A stretch of 7,376 nt of DNA. Source: Pseudomonadota bacterium (GTDB lineage: Bacteria; Pseudomonadota; Alphaproteobacteria; Rhizobiales; Rhizobiaceae). The position numbers were made by a program, and so were the translations under genes. The stretch is taken from positions 1 through 7,376 of the forward strand of contig JAEYXI010000402.1 in NCBI GenBank assembly GCA_023428515.1, in the 5' to 3' direction. This document shows, one piece after another, positions 1 through 6,530 of the stretch (within the stretch, counting starts at the first letter, position 1; every line of letters starts with the position of its first letter). The notes beneath the pieces are model-generated. The model was not told the DNA's origin. It saw only the letters and a program-made list of their open reading frames with translations, and did not search any database.

Positions 1-622
1 CGTAGAGGCCGCACTCGAACAGCGATGCGTAGCCGGCTTCGACAGCCTGCGCATCGATGATCGGAGCGGAGGGATTTATTCCTCGCAACCGGCTGTGCAG
101 CGCCGCCAGCGCGTCGGAATCCACCGCAATATCGGTCTTGGCGAGCACGATGCGGTCGGCGACAGCGACCTGCTTCATGGCCTCGACATGATTATCGAGC
201 GCAGCCTCGCCATTGACGGCATCGACCAGCGCGATGACGCCGTCCAGCCGGTAGGCCTGCAGCAGGACCGGATGCCCCATGATGGACTGGAGGACAGGAG
301 CCGGGTCGGCAAGGCCAGTCGTCTCGATGATCACCCGCTTCAGCGCGCCGATACGGCCAGTCTGCAGCCGGTCGACGAGGTCGGCGAGCGTGTCGACAAG
401 ATCGCCGCGCACGGTGCAGCAGAGGCAGCCGTCGGCAAGCTGGATCACCCCGTCGGACGAGCTTTCGACCAGCAGGTGGTCGATCGCAACGTCGCCGAAT
501 TCATTGATGATGACCGCGGTGTCGGCGAGCGCCGGATCCTTGAGCAGCCGGTTGAGCAGCGTCGTCTTGCCGGCCCCCAGGAAACCGGTCAGCACCGAGA
601 CCGGTATCGGGTGAAGGCTCAT
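1..622 (-). CDS. COG0523/CobW-family GTPase metallochaperone (partial, 3' end beyond the window)
   Basis: Reading the minus strand from the ATG at 622 gives 207 codons of a G3E-family P-loop GTPase of the CobW/YjiA/ZigA type (COG0523). Visible motifs are the Walker A loop GFLGAGKTT (about residues 13-21), the switch region INEFGD (39-44), the family-defining metal-binding CLCC (66-69, CxCC), the Walker B-like ETTGLADP (100-107) and AKTD (161-164) in the place of the guanine-recognition NKxD. Members are cytosolic and hand zinc, cobalt or another metal to client proteins with GTP hydrolysis. The C-terminal CobW_C domain is off the window. The start overlaps the stop of the upstream carboxypeptidase gene as ATGA (619-622) and has no clear Shine-Dalgarno of its own, so translation is probably coupled. 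No Zur-like palindrome was seen in the shared promoter region. The family is sure; the metal and the client are unknown. Confidence 0.93.
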   Translation of the reverse strand, partial: MSLHPIPVSVLTGFLGAGKTTLLNRLLKDPALADTAVIINEFGDVAIDHLLVESSSDGVIQLADGCLCCTVRGDLVDTLADLVDRLQTGRIGALKRVIIETTGLADPAPVLQSIMGHPVLLQAYRLDGVIALVDAVNGEAALDNHVEAMKQVAVADRIVLAKTDIAVDSDALAALHSRLRGINPSAPIIDAQAVEAGYASLFECGLY

Positions 623-1887
623 TGATCGAGCGTCATCACGGCCGGGTCGGGAGTGGCCGTTCCAGTCTCAAGGGCAGCGGAATCGCCAAGCGCCACCGGC
701 TCGGCTCCTTCAGGCGCGGGCTGATCCGGTCGCCAGGACGGCAGTGGAATGCTCGGATCGTAGCCGGCCTCTTTGGCAGCCTGCTTCTTGGCTTCTTCGG
801 CAGCCTTGGCCGCCTTTTCCGCTGCGTCCTGGACGAGCAGCGCGGCGATCGCCGGCGTTGCCGGACCGGTCGCGGTGCCGATGCTGACCGGCACGAGGTC
901 ACGCGGCCCTTCGCGCTTGGCGAGATAGGATTCCGGCTCGGTCTTGCCTTCCTTCTTGCGCTGGGCCGCAGCCTCGCGCTCCTTCTTGCGCAGCGCCTGG
1001 CTGCCCGCCTTGGTGCAGAGCGCCTCGCGCATGTTGGTCGCCTGACTGATGCCGTCGCCCGACGGCTTCAGCATCGCAAGCGTCAGCCCGCCGGCGGTCG
1101 GCTGCAGAAAACCCTTCGCCAACAGGCCGGCGGCCGTCTCGTTGCGGGACTTGACCGAAGTAGCGCCAATCACGACCGCCATCAGCGTACGGCCGTCGCG
1201 CGTCGCAGAGGCAACGAGATTGTAGCCGGCCGGGCAGGTGTAGCCGGTCTTCATGCCGTCGGCGCCCTCGAAGCGGCCGATCAGATTGTTGTGGCTCGGA
1301 ATGACCTGCTTGCCGAAGGAAAGGCCTTCGATCGAGAAATAGCTCGAATATTCAGGGAATTCGCGGCGCAGCGCGGAGGCGAGAATGCCGAGGTCCCGCG
1401 CCGTGGTGTACTGGTTGTCGTCGTGCAGGCCGTGGGCATTGACCCAGTGCGAACCGGTCATGCCGAGGCGTTTCGATTCGGCGTTCATGCGCGCTGCGAA
1501 TGCCTCCTCCGAACCGGCGATGCTTTCGCCGATCGAGGTGGCGATGTCGTTGGCCGACTTCACCATGATGATCTTGATCGCATCGTCGAGCGTGAGCACG
1601 GTGCCGACGGGGTAACCCATCTTGCTCGGCGGCTCGTTTGTGGCATTGCGCGAAACCCTGACGGGCGACTGCAGCGTCACCTCCCCAGTCTCGACGGCAT
1701 GAAACGCGACATAGGTCGTCATCAGCTTGGTGAGCGACGCCGGATACCAGCGGGCAAAGGGATTTTCGCTTTCGATTACCTGTCCGGTCTTGGCGTCGAA
1801 CAGCAGGGTTGGGCCGGCGCCGGCCGAAACCGTGGCGAAGGCCAACAGCCCCAGGGAAGCCATACCAAGAGAAAGCATGCGCCGCAT
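619..1887 (-). CDS. D-alanyl-D-alanine carboxypeptidase, peptidase S11 (PBP5/DacF-like), secreted
   Basis: This 422-residue penicillin-binding protein removes the terminal D-alanine from peptidoglycan pentapeptides in the periplasm. A signal peptide covers residues 1 to about 24 (MRRM, hydrophobic stretch, likely cleavage after SAGA). The three serine-penicillin-recognising motifs are present and correctly spaced: SLTK at 51-54 (nucleophile Ser51), SAN at 111-113 and KTG at 213-215. Cys218 and Cys291 could form a disulfide. After the catalytic domain (to about 290) comes an Arg/Lys/Ala/Glu-rich, probably helical or coiled-coil stretch (about 295-375), then a Pro-rich acidic tail. The usual amphipathic membrane anchor of E. 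coli PBP5 is not apparent. The ATG at 1887 is chosen because it precedes the full signal peptide and has GGCGGA 7 nt upstream; ATG codons 4 and 9 are less likely. Its stop overlaps the start of the GTPase gene. Confidence 0.95.
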   Translation of the reverse strand: MRRMLSLGMASLGLLAFATVSAGAGPTLLFDAKTGQVIESENPFARWYPASLTKLMTTYVAFHAVETGEVTLQSPVRVSRNATNEPPSKMGYPVGTVLTLDDAIKIIMVKSANDIATSIGESIAGSEEAFAARMNAESKRLGMTGSHWVNAHGLHDDNQYTTARDLGILASALRREFPEYSSYFSIEGLSFGKQVIPSHNNLIGRFEGADGMKTGYTCPAGYNLVASATRDGRTLMAVVIGATSVKSRNETAAGLLAKGFLQPTAGGLTLAMLKPSGDGISQATNMREALCTKAGSQALRKKEREAAAQRKKEGKTEPESYLAKREGPRDLVPVSIGTATGPATPAIAALLVQDAAEKAAKAAEEAKKQAAKEAGYDPSIPLPSWRPDQPAPEGAEPVALGDSAALETGTATPDPAVMTLDQ

Positions 1888-1990
1888 CGATCAGTCCGCC
1901 TTTGACCCGCCGCCGTCACCGGCGCGGTATGGAAATGAATGAAATCGCGCGAGCCCGCCCCTCGACACCGGACTCGCATCCGTTCGTGCT

Positions 1991-2019
1991 ATCTAGCCTA
2001 TGTGACGCCAAGATGGCAA
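1991..2019 (-). promoter_or_regulatory. candidate sigma70-type promoter for the carboxypeptidase-GTPase operon
   Basis: On the minus strand TTGCCA (2014-2019, five of six to TTGACA) is followed after exactly 17 nt by CTAGAT (1991-1996), close to the alphaproteobacterial -10 CTATAT. Transcription would start near 1984 and leave a leader of roughly 95 nt before the ATG at 1887. That leader contains a small GC hairpin (arms 1911-1915 and 1920-1924, 4-nt loop). No equally good promoter was found on the plus strand for the divergent amidohydrolase gene in this 183-bp intergenic region. Predicted by eye only. Confidence 0.5.
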
Positions 2020-2060
2020 AAAGCTCCGATGCGGGCAACCGTCTGCCAGTTCAAAACAAT

Positions 2061-2073
2061 AGGAAGATTAATG
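2061..2073 (+). promoter_or_regulatory. ribosome binding site fixing the amidohydrolase start
   Basis: AGGA at 2061-2064 lies 6 nt before the ATG at 2071. An in-frame ATG further upstream at 1939 would add 44 codons, but they cross the divergent promoter region, read as a basic low-complexity stretch unlike the family, and have no comparable Shine-Dalgarno. The start at 2071 gives the usual family N-terminus (MPILNRAAEM). Confidence 0.75.
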
Positions 2074-3234
2074 CCGATTCTGAACCGAGCTGCCGAGATG
2101 CAGGACGAGATCACCGGCTGGCGCCGCCACATCCACCGCACGCCGGAGCTCGGCTTCGACCTGTACCAGACGGCCGACTTCGTTGCGGCCAGGCTCAAGG
2201 AATTCGGCTGCGACGAGGTCGTCACCGGCATCGCCAGGACGGGCGTCGTCGGCATCATCAAGGGCACGCTCGGCGCAGGGCCGACAGTCGGCCTGCGCGC
2301 CGACATGGACGCGCTGCCGATCAAGGAAACGACGGGCAAGCCCTACGCATCGACCGTCGCTGGCAAAATGCATGCCTGCGGCCACGACGGCCATACGGCG
2401 ATGCTTTTGGGCGCGGCGAAATATCTCGCCGAGACCCGTAATTTCACGGGCTCGGTGGCGGTCATCTTCCAGCCGGCCGAGGAAGGCGGCGGCGGCGGCA
2501 AGGAGATGGTCAAGGAAGGCATGATGGAGCGCTTTGGGATTTCCCGCGTCTTCGGCATGCACAACATGCCGGGCCTGCCGGTCGGCCAGTTCGCCATCCG
2601 GCCCGGCCCGATCATGGCGGCGACCGCCGAGTTCACCGTCCGCGTGACCGGCCGCGGCGGGCATGCGGCCATGCCGCACAGGGCGATCGACCCCATCGTC
2701 ACCGCGAGCCAGATCGTGATGGCGCTGCAGACGATCGCGGCGAGAACCGTCGATCCGGCCGAATCGATCGTGGTTTCGGTGACCAAGTTCCACGGCGGCG
2801 AGGCCTACAATGTCATTCCGGAGCATGTGGAGCTTGCCGGCACCGTCCGCACGCTGAAGAAGGAGGTGGCGGAACTGACGCGCGAGCGCATGCATGCGAT
2901 CTGCGAGGGCATCGCGAAGGCGAGCGACGCCAACGTGTCCTTCCATTACCAGCCAAACTATCCGGTCACCGTCAACGACGCCGGCGAGGCGATCTTCGCG
3001 GGCGACATCGCTGCGACGGTAGCCGGCGAAACCGCGATCCATCGCTCCATATCGCCACTGATGGGCGGCGAGGATTTCTCCTACATGCTCGAGGCGCGGC
3101 CCGGCGCCTTCATCTTCATCGGCAACGGCGACACGGCGAACCTGCACCACCCCGGCTATGACTTCAACGATGAGGCGATCCCGCACGGGGTGAGTTACTG
3201 GGTGAAACTTGCCGAGACGGCGCTGTCGGCCTGA
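2071..3234 (+). CDS. M20D-family metallo-amidohydrolase (hippurate hydrolase / N-acyl amino acid hydrolase type)
   Basis: The 387-residue product belongs to peptidase family M20 subfamily D, cytosolic binuclear-metal enzymes that cleave an N-acyl group from an amino acid (hippurate, N-acetyl amino acids, auxin-amino acid conjugates). The metal site can be traced: RADMDALPI (77-84), HACGHDGHT with ligands Cys103 and His105, PAEE with catalytic Glu137 and ligand Glu138, GMHNMPG with His164, and LHHPGYDFND with His360. The lid/dimerisation domain holds GRGGHAAMPH (194-203), and GGEDFSYM (332-339) precedes the last ligand. Length and motif spacing are normal and there is no signal peptide. It is a single gene, divergent from the carboxypeptidase and followed 76 bp later by a tRNA gene. 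The exact substrate cannot be told; the gene could equally be annotated hipO-like or amidohydrolase. Confidence 0.94.
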   Translation: MPILNRAAEMQDEITGWRRHIHRTPELGFDLYQTADFVAARLKEFGCDEVVTGIARTGVVGIIKGTLGAGPTVGLRADMDALPIKETTGKPYASTVAGKMHACGHDGHTAMLLGAAKYLAETRNFTGSVAVIFQPAEEGGGGGKEMVKEGMMERFGISRVFGMHNMPGLPVGQFAIRPGPIMAATAEFTVRVTGRGGHAAMPHRAIDPIVTASQIVMALQTIAARTVDPAESIVVSVTKFHGGEAYNVIPEHVELAGTVRTLKKEVAELTRERMHAICEGIAKASDANVSFHYQPNYPVTVNDAGEAIFAGDIAATVAGETAIHRSISPLMGGEDFSYMLEARPGAFIFIGNGDTANLHHPGYDFNDEAIPHGVSYWVKLAETALSA

Positions 3235-3270
3235 GCGCGGCGATCATCGGCCAAAACTTCCGCCGACCGG

Positions 3271-3299
3271 TTGGCGAAGCGGCTGGAAACGGCTATGTG
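3271..3299 (+). promoter_or_regulatory. candidate promoter of the tRNA-Arg gene
   Basis: TTGGCG (3271-3276) and TATGTG (3294-3299; CTATGT read one base earlier, close to the alphaproteobacterial CTATAT) are separated by 17 nt and end 11 nt before the mature tRNA 5' end, the distance expected for a tRNA promoter. The -35 element forms the right half of a near-perfect palindrome with an ACCGGT core (3261-3276). No run of T follows that palindrome, so it is not a convincing terminator for the amidohydrolase gene. Confidence 0.5.
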
Positions 3300-3310
3300 T
3301 CTGCGCGGCC

Positions 3311-3387
3311 GGTCCCGTAGCTCAGTAGGATAGAGCGGCAGATTCCTAATCTGTAGGTCGCAGGTTCGATTCCTGCCGGGATCACCA
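3311..3387 (+). tRNA. tRNA-Arg (anticodon CCU)
   Basis: A complete 77-nt cloverleaf with encoded CCA. The acceptor stem GGTCCCG (3311-3317) pairs with CGGGATC, with one G-T pair, followed by discriminator A and CCA (3384-3387). The D arm is GCTCAGTAGGATAGAGC. The anticodon stem GCAGA/TCTGT encloses the loop TTCCTAA, so the anticodon is CCT and the tRNA reads the rare arginine codon AGG. The T arm is GCAGG-TTCGATT-CCTGC. A run of five T (3401-3405) lies 13 nt after the CCA and may end the transcript, though no strong hairpin precedes it. The sequence downstream of the gene changes character (lower GC, gene relics), as at many tRNA-linked integration sites. No second copy of the tRNA 3' end was seen within the window. 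Confidence 0.97.
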
Positions 3388-3593
3388 TTCAGTCCGCCAA
3401 TTTTTGCGTCTCAGGCTCCGCGCAGAAAACACGGCGACATTTCCGGGGCTTGGTGGGGACTTTGCAGGAACTGTTGGAACAGAGACTGGTCTGGAAGCGC
3501 CCAGTCGGACAGCTTGACTTCATCCTGGAGCATCACGTCGAGCTGACGGAGGACTGTCCCGTCTAGCTCATCTGCAGACCTGATGATGTCAGT
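3388..3593. other. gene-poor stretch after the tRNA, possible coding relics
   Basis: These 206 bases hold no gene I can defend. Base composition is lower in GC than the flanking genes (34 of 60 by hand count at 3421-3480). On the minus strand a frame stays open from the stop codon of the LuxR-like relic down to TGA at 3411-3413. Its best internal start is ATG at 3533, giving 40 residues (begins MLQDEVKLSDWALPDQ), without a good ribosome binding site. On the plus strand another frame is open to TAG at 3564-3566 (contains LQELLEQRLVWKRP). Both look protein-like by eye and they cannot both be genes; each may be a fragment of a decayed gene or chance in GC-rich DNA. Confidence 0.35.
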
Positions 3594-3893
3594 TCAACAG
3601 CCGATCCGTTCGACATCGCGGCTGGAGGTATCCGTGAGCGGCATCCCTCTTGCCGCCATCACCAGCCCGACGCGATTGCGCGCCATCAGCTTCTGCATCA
3701 GAAGGCTCATATAATTCTTGATGGTCTTCTCGCTAAAGATCCAATTGCTCGGCCATCTCTCGATTGGTGCGGCTTTCGACAGCAGTGCAACGATCTGTTC
3801 TTCGCGTGCGTTAAGCTTGCTCACCACCTGCGGCGACGGAATAGCGTTCACTCCGATGATCGTCGTCCACAGGCAGCGCCCCAATCGTGTCAC
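3594..3893 (-). pseudogene. damaged LuxR/NarL-type response-regulator DNA-binding domain
   Basis: An open frame of 99 codons (GTG at 3893) carries a LuxR-type HTH of the NarL/FixJ response-regulator class: LNAREEQIVALLSK opens the domain and SEKTIKNYMSLLMQKL plus ARNRVGLVMAARGM form the recognition and dimerisation helices. Between them the frame reads APIERWPSNWIF, unlike any such domain. The expected residues RTNREMAEQLDL appear in another frame exactly over 3736-3771, so a one-base loss near 3772 and a one-base gain in the T run at 3735-3737 compensate each other. The receiver domain is absent: only about 27 codons of unrelated sequence precede the HTH. An ATG at 3900 opens a different short frame that ends early. 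No Shine-Dalgarno is evident for either start. It is most likely a truncated, inactive relic; sequencing error is the alternative for the two indels. Confidence 0.7.
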
Positions 3894-3904
3894 GCTTCAT
3901 GGTG

Positions 3905-3940
3905 GTCGTTCAAACGTCTCGGATTCCCCATCTGAACGAC
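3905..3940. repeat. 8-bp inverted repeat between the 43-aa ORF and the regulator relic
   Basis: GTCGTTCA (3905-3912) and TGAACGAC (3933-3940) are perfect inverted copies separated by 20 nt. On the minus strand the structure begins one base after the stop codon of the 43-aa ORF and ends four bases before the ATG at 3900. There is no following T run and the loop is long, so it is not a typical intrinsic terminator. It might cap the 3' end of the fix operon mRNA or be an old operator of the regulator. Confidence 0.4.
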
Positions 3941-3941
3941 A

Positions 3942-4073
3942 TTAGAAAATCGCGACGATCACTGCGAGGAGGGCAAGCATGAGCGCGGCGAGGCTTGGCA
4001 CCATTACCGCCACCCCGGATCCGAGGGCCAGCGCGGCCACCCAATCGAATTTCCTGTCAGAAAGCTGGCCCAT
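3942..4073 (-). CDS. small hydrophobic protein (43 aa) overlapping the end of fixS
   Basis: The ATG at 4073 opens 43 codons ending in TAA at 3942-3944. GGAG (4080-4083) lies 6 nt before the start, a good ribosome binding site inside the fixS coding region. The frame overlaps the last 17 nt of fixS (stop at 4057). The first ten residues are polar ([10 protein letters not shown]). Residues 11-43 contain no charged amino acid, enough for one long or two short membrane helices with a break at GSG (18-20) or VPS (25-27). Third codon positions are G or C in 33 of 43 codons, in line with translated genes here. An in-frame ATG 12 nt upstream (4085) has no Shine-Dalgarno. I do not recognise the family. 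As the last member of the DUF2189-fixI-fixS series it may be a small subunit or assembly factor of the cbb3 oxidase, by context only. Confidence 0.62.
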   Translation of the reverse strand: MGQLSDRKFDWVAALALGSGVAVMVPSLAALMLALLAVIVAIF

Positions 4074-4278
4074 TCTTTGCTCCATCAGTTTTCAACGCGG
4101 CTCCATTGGGACTGTTCCTGTCCGGCAACGGCGCGTCGTCGGTCTCGTGCAGCAGCACCCGTTCCGCCGCACCGTCCAGGTCCTCTAGCTGCCCGCTTTT
4201 CATCGACCACAGGAAGGCAAGCAGGCCAACCAGGCCCATGCCGAGCGCCACCGGGACCAGCCAGGCGAGGAGGCTCAT
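4057..4278 (-). CDS. fixS: cbb3-type cytochrome oxidase assembly protein FixS/CcoS
   Basis: A 73-residue inner-membrane protein of the FixS/CcoS family, required to insert the heme and copper cofactors into the catalytic subunit of cbb3-type cytochrome c oxidase. One membrane helix (about residues 3-24) is followed directly by the family signature [19 protein letters not shown] (24-42). The acidic/Pro/Asn-rich tail (43-73) is not conserved in the family. The ATG at 4278 overlaps the fixI stop as ATGA (4275-4278), and GGAGG (4283-4287) sits 4 nt before it inside fixI, so the two proteins should be made together. Its 3' end overlaps the small hydrophobic ORF. Confidence 0.95.
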   Translation of the reverse strand: MSLLAWLVPVALGMGLVGLLAFLWSMKSGQLEDLDGAAERVLLHETDDAPLPDRNSPNGAALKTDGAKNGPAF

Positions 4279-6527
4279 GACGCCTCCACGAGGCGGCCTG
4301 TCGCCTGCCTGGGCGGCCAGCGGATAAGGGAGACGCCGGGAGCCGTCAACCGAAGCGCATTGACGACGACGAGGATCGAGGAGGTCGACATCGCCACGGC
4401 TGCGAATAGCGGCGTCACATATCCCGCCAGCGCGAGCGGAAGGGCGAGCGAATTATAGGCGATCGAAAGCCCGATATTCTGCGTCACGAGCCGCCGGGCC
4501 TTACGCGCGATCAGGATCGCGTCCGGCACACTCTGGAGGCTCGAACCGAGGAACACGAGATCGGCGGCGTTGCGGCCAACGTCCGCAGCCGAGGAGGGAG
4601 CCATGGAGACATGCGCCGCGCCGAGCGCCGGAGCGTCGTTGAGCCCGTCGCCCACCATCAGGACCTTCCGGCCCTGCACGGCAAGGGTCTCGAGCTTCGC
4701 CACCTTGTCGCGCGGGAGCATGCCGCCGGTAGCCGCGCTCACGCCGACCGTGGCGGCCGCCTCGCTCACCGCAGCCGTGGCATCGCCAGAGAGGATTTCG
4801 ATCCCCAGGCCGAGGTCTTGCAACTGCCGCGCGGCCTCGACCGCGCCGGGACGGAGGCTGTCCGAGATACGGAAGATGCCCAGGAGTTGCCCGTCGACCG
4901 ATAGCCAGGTTCCGGAGGGTCCTGATTCGCCTGCGTGCTGGCCTGCCCAGGCCTTGCGGCCCAGCCTGTATGTCCGCTCCCCGATTCTGCCCTCAACGCC
5001 GTTTCCGGGCACCTCCTGCACCTGATCCACGGCAAGCGGGCCGGCCGGCCGCATGGCGGCCACGGCGCGGGATGCAGGATGCCGCGAAAACCGGGCCAGC
5101 GCGGCTGCCGCCTCGATCTCCCGTTCCGGCACCGTGTGGGATGTGACCCTGGTCAGTCCCGAGGTCAGGGTTCCTGTCTTGTCCAGGGCGACGTGATCGA
5201 TTTCCGCCAGCCTTTCAAGCGCGGCACCGTCCTTCAGCGTGACGCCGAGGGAGAAGAGCCGCCGTGCCGCCACAGCCTGGACCATCGGCACCGCCAGCCC
5301 GAGAGCGCAGGGGCAGGTGATGATGAGCACGGCTATGGCGACCGTCAGCGACCTGTGGATGTCCCCCGTGGCCGACATCCATGTAGCGAACGTCGCCAGT
5401 GCGACGACATGCACGACCGGGGAATAGAGCGACGCGGCCCGGTCGGCGATACGGCGGTAGCGGGCGCGACCGCCCTCGGCCGCCTCCATGAGACGCAGCA
5501 TGTCGGCCAGGAACGAGTCCTTCTGCGGCCGGTCGACCCGAACGATCAGAGGTCCGTCCAGACTGAGCGAACCGGAAAGCACGAACGAGCCCGGGCCGAC
5601 CTGCTCCGGCGCCGATTCGCCCGTCACCACCGAGAGGTCCAGCGATGCGGCGCCCGAGACCACCGTGCCGTCGACAGGCAACCGCTCTCCGGCCAGCACG
5701 AGGACGGTTTCTCCCGCACCGATCACCGCCGTTTCGCGGTATTCGCGGCTGCCGTCCGATGCCAGCACAGTGGCCCCGCGGGGCATCATCCGCGCGAGCG
5801 AGCGGACTGCCTCACGCGCGCGCCCGCGCATTGCCTGGTCGGCGGTCCGCCCGGCGAGCAGGAAGAACAATAGTGAAGTCACCGCGTCGAAATAGGCGTG
5901 CGGGCCGCCGGTCGCGGTGTCGTACAGGCTGAGGGAAAAAGCCAGCAGCACGCCGACGCTGATCGGCACGTCCATGTTCGTGTGCCCTGCGCGAAGCGCG
6001 CTCCACGCGGACAGGAAGAAAATGCGTCCGGAATAGACAAGCGTAGGCAGGGCGAGCGCCGCCGAGATGATGTGGAATGCATGCCGTGTGTCGGCGTCCG
6101 CTCCGGACCAGACCGAGACCGAGAGAAGCATGATGTTCATGGCGGCGAACCCGGCCACGGCCGTTGCGCGAAGCAGCCGCGACATCTCCGGATCGCCGGA
6201 GCTTTCGGCGAGTTCGGCCAGGCTGGCCTCGTATCCCGCGCCGCGAAGGGCATCCACCAGCGGCGGGACACCGACGTCGCTCCGCCATCTGACGGCCACC
6301 CGCCTTGCCGTCAGGTTGACCCGCGCCGAGACAACCCCCTCGAGATTGGCGAGCGTCCCTTCGATCGTGCGGATGCAACCCGCGCAGTGGGCTGCGGGAA
6401 CGGACAGGTCGGTCTGCAGCAGGCCGTCGCCGAGGTCGCGGCTGGCGAGCACGAGCTCGCGGGAATCGATGGCGCGCGCCGGCCCGATCTCAAGGGCCGC
6501 TTCGGTTCCGGGCGCGCAGCAGCTCAA
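4275..6527 (-). CDS. fixI: copper-translocating P1B-type ATPase FixI/CcoI for cbb3 oxidase biogenesis
   Basis: The 750-residue product pumps copper across the inner membrane for cbb3 cytochrome oxidase assembly. In order: MSCC at the N-terminus, typical of rhizobial FixI; a heavy-metal-associated domain with HCAGC (Cys48, Cys51); membrane helices (about 125-225); the actuator loop with TGES (302-305); the metal-channel motif CPC (405-407, in ITCPCALG); the phosphorylation motif DKTGT (Asp449); the nucleotide-binding HP (483-484); GDGLNDAP (626-633); and two final helices (about 685-727). All catalytic residues are present and the length is normal. The start is a TTG at 6527 with GGAGG (6536-6540) 8 nt upstream. 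An ATG at 6534 is out of frame with fixI and too close to that Shine-Dalgarno. Only 3 nt separate it from the upstream DUF2189 gene, and it overlaps fixS by 4 nt. A general CopA-type exporter is less likely given the fixS partner. Confidence 0.96.
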   Translation of the reverse strand: MSCCAPGTEAALEIGPARAIDSRELVLASRDLGDGLLQTDLSVPAAHCAGCIRTIEGTLANLEGVVSARVNLTARRVAVRWRSDVGVPPLVDALRGAGYEASLAELAESSGDPEMSRLLRATAVAGFAAMNIMLLSVSVWSGADADTRHAFHIISAALALPTLVYSGRIFFLSAWSALRAGHTNMDVPISVGVLLAFSLSLYDTATGGPHAYFDAVTSLLFFLLAGRTADQAMRGRAREAVRSLARMMPRGATVLASDGSREYRETAVIGAGETVLVLAGERLPVDGTVVSGAASLDLSVVTGESAPEQVGPGSFVLSGSLSLDGPLIVRVDRPQKDSFLADMLRLMEAAEGGRARYRRIADRAASLYSPVVHVVALATFATWMSATGDIHRSLTVAIAVLIITCPCALGLAVPMVQAVAARRLFSLGVTLKDGAALERLAEIDHVALDKTGTLTSGLTRVTSHTVPEREIEAAAALARFSRHPASRAVAAMRPAGPLAVDQVQEVPGNGVEGRIGERTYRLGRKAWAGQHAGESGPSGTWLSVDGQLLGIFRISDSLRPGAVEAARQLQDLGLGIEILSGDATAAVSEAAATVGVSAATGGMLPRDKVAKLETLAVQGRKVLMVGDGLNDAPALGAAHVSMAPSSAADVGRNAADLVFLGSSLQSVPDAILIARKARRLVTQNIGLSIAYNSLALPLALAGYVTPLFAAVAMSTSSILVVVNALRLTAPGVSLIRWPPRQATGRLVEAS

Positions 6528-6530
6528 GGT

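Noticed and set aside
95..625. Plus-strand open frames at the left edge
   Set aside because: The minus strand encodes a clear COG0523 GTPase here, with Walker A, CLCC and ETTGLADP motifs.
622..1905. A 427-codon open frame on the plus strand, opposite the carboxypeptidase gene
   Set aside because: It mirrors a gene with complete S11 motifs and signal peptide. Its Arg/Gly/His-rich composition is typical of an antisense shadow in GC-rich DNA.
1939..2070. A 44-codon N-terminal extension of the amidohydrolase
   Set aside because: It crosses the divergent promoter region and lacks a ribosome binding site, while the ATG at 2071 has AGGA at good spacing and the family N-terminus.
2068..3186. A 372-codon open frame on the minus strand, opposite the amidohydrolase gene
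   Set aside because: The plus strand carries all M20D metal ligands; the antisense frame shows no recognisable domain and is rich in Arg, Asp and His.
3261..3276. GC palindrome after the amidohydrolase gene as a terminator
   Set aside because: It has almost no loop, is not followed by T residues, and overlaps the -35 element of the tRNA promoter.
3501..3530. TTGAC-containing stretch as an FNR/FixK box for the fix genes
   Set aside because: The second half-site (ATCAA type) is missing, and the position is downstream, not upstream, of the minus-strand operon.
4935..5873. A 312-codon plus-strand open frame opposite fixI
   Set aside because: It is the antisense of an intact P-type ATPase with every catalytic motif; composition and lack of any motif mark it as a shadow.
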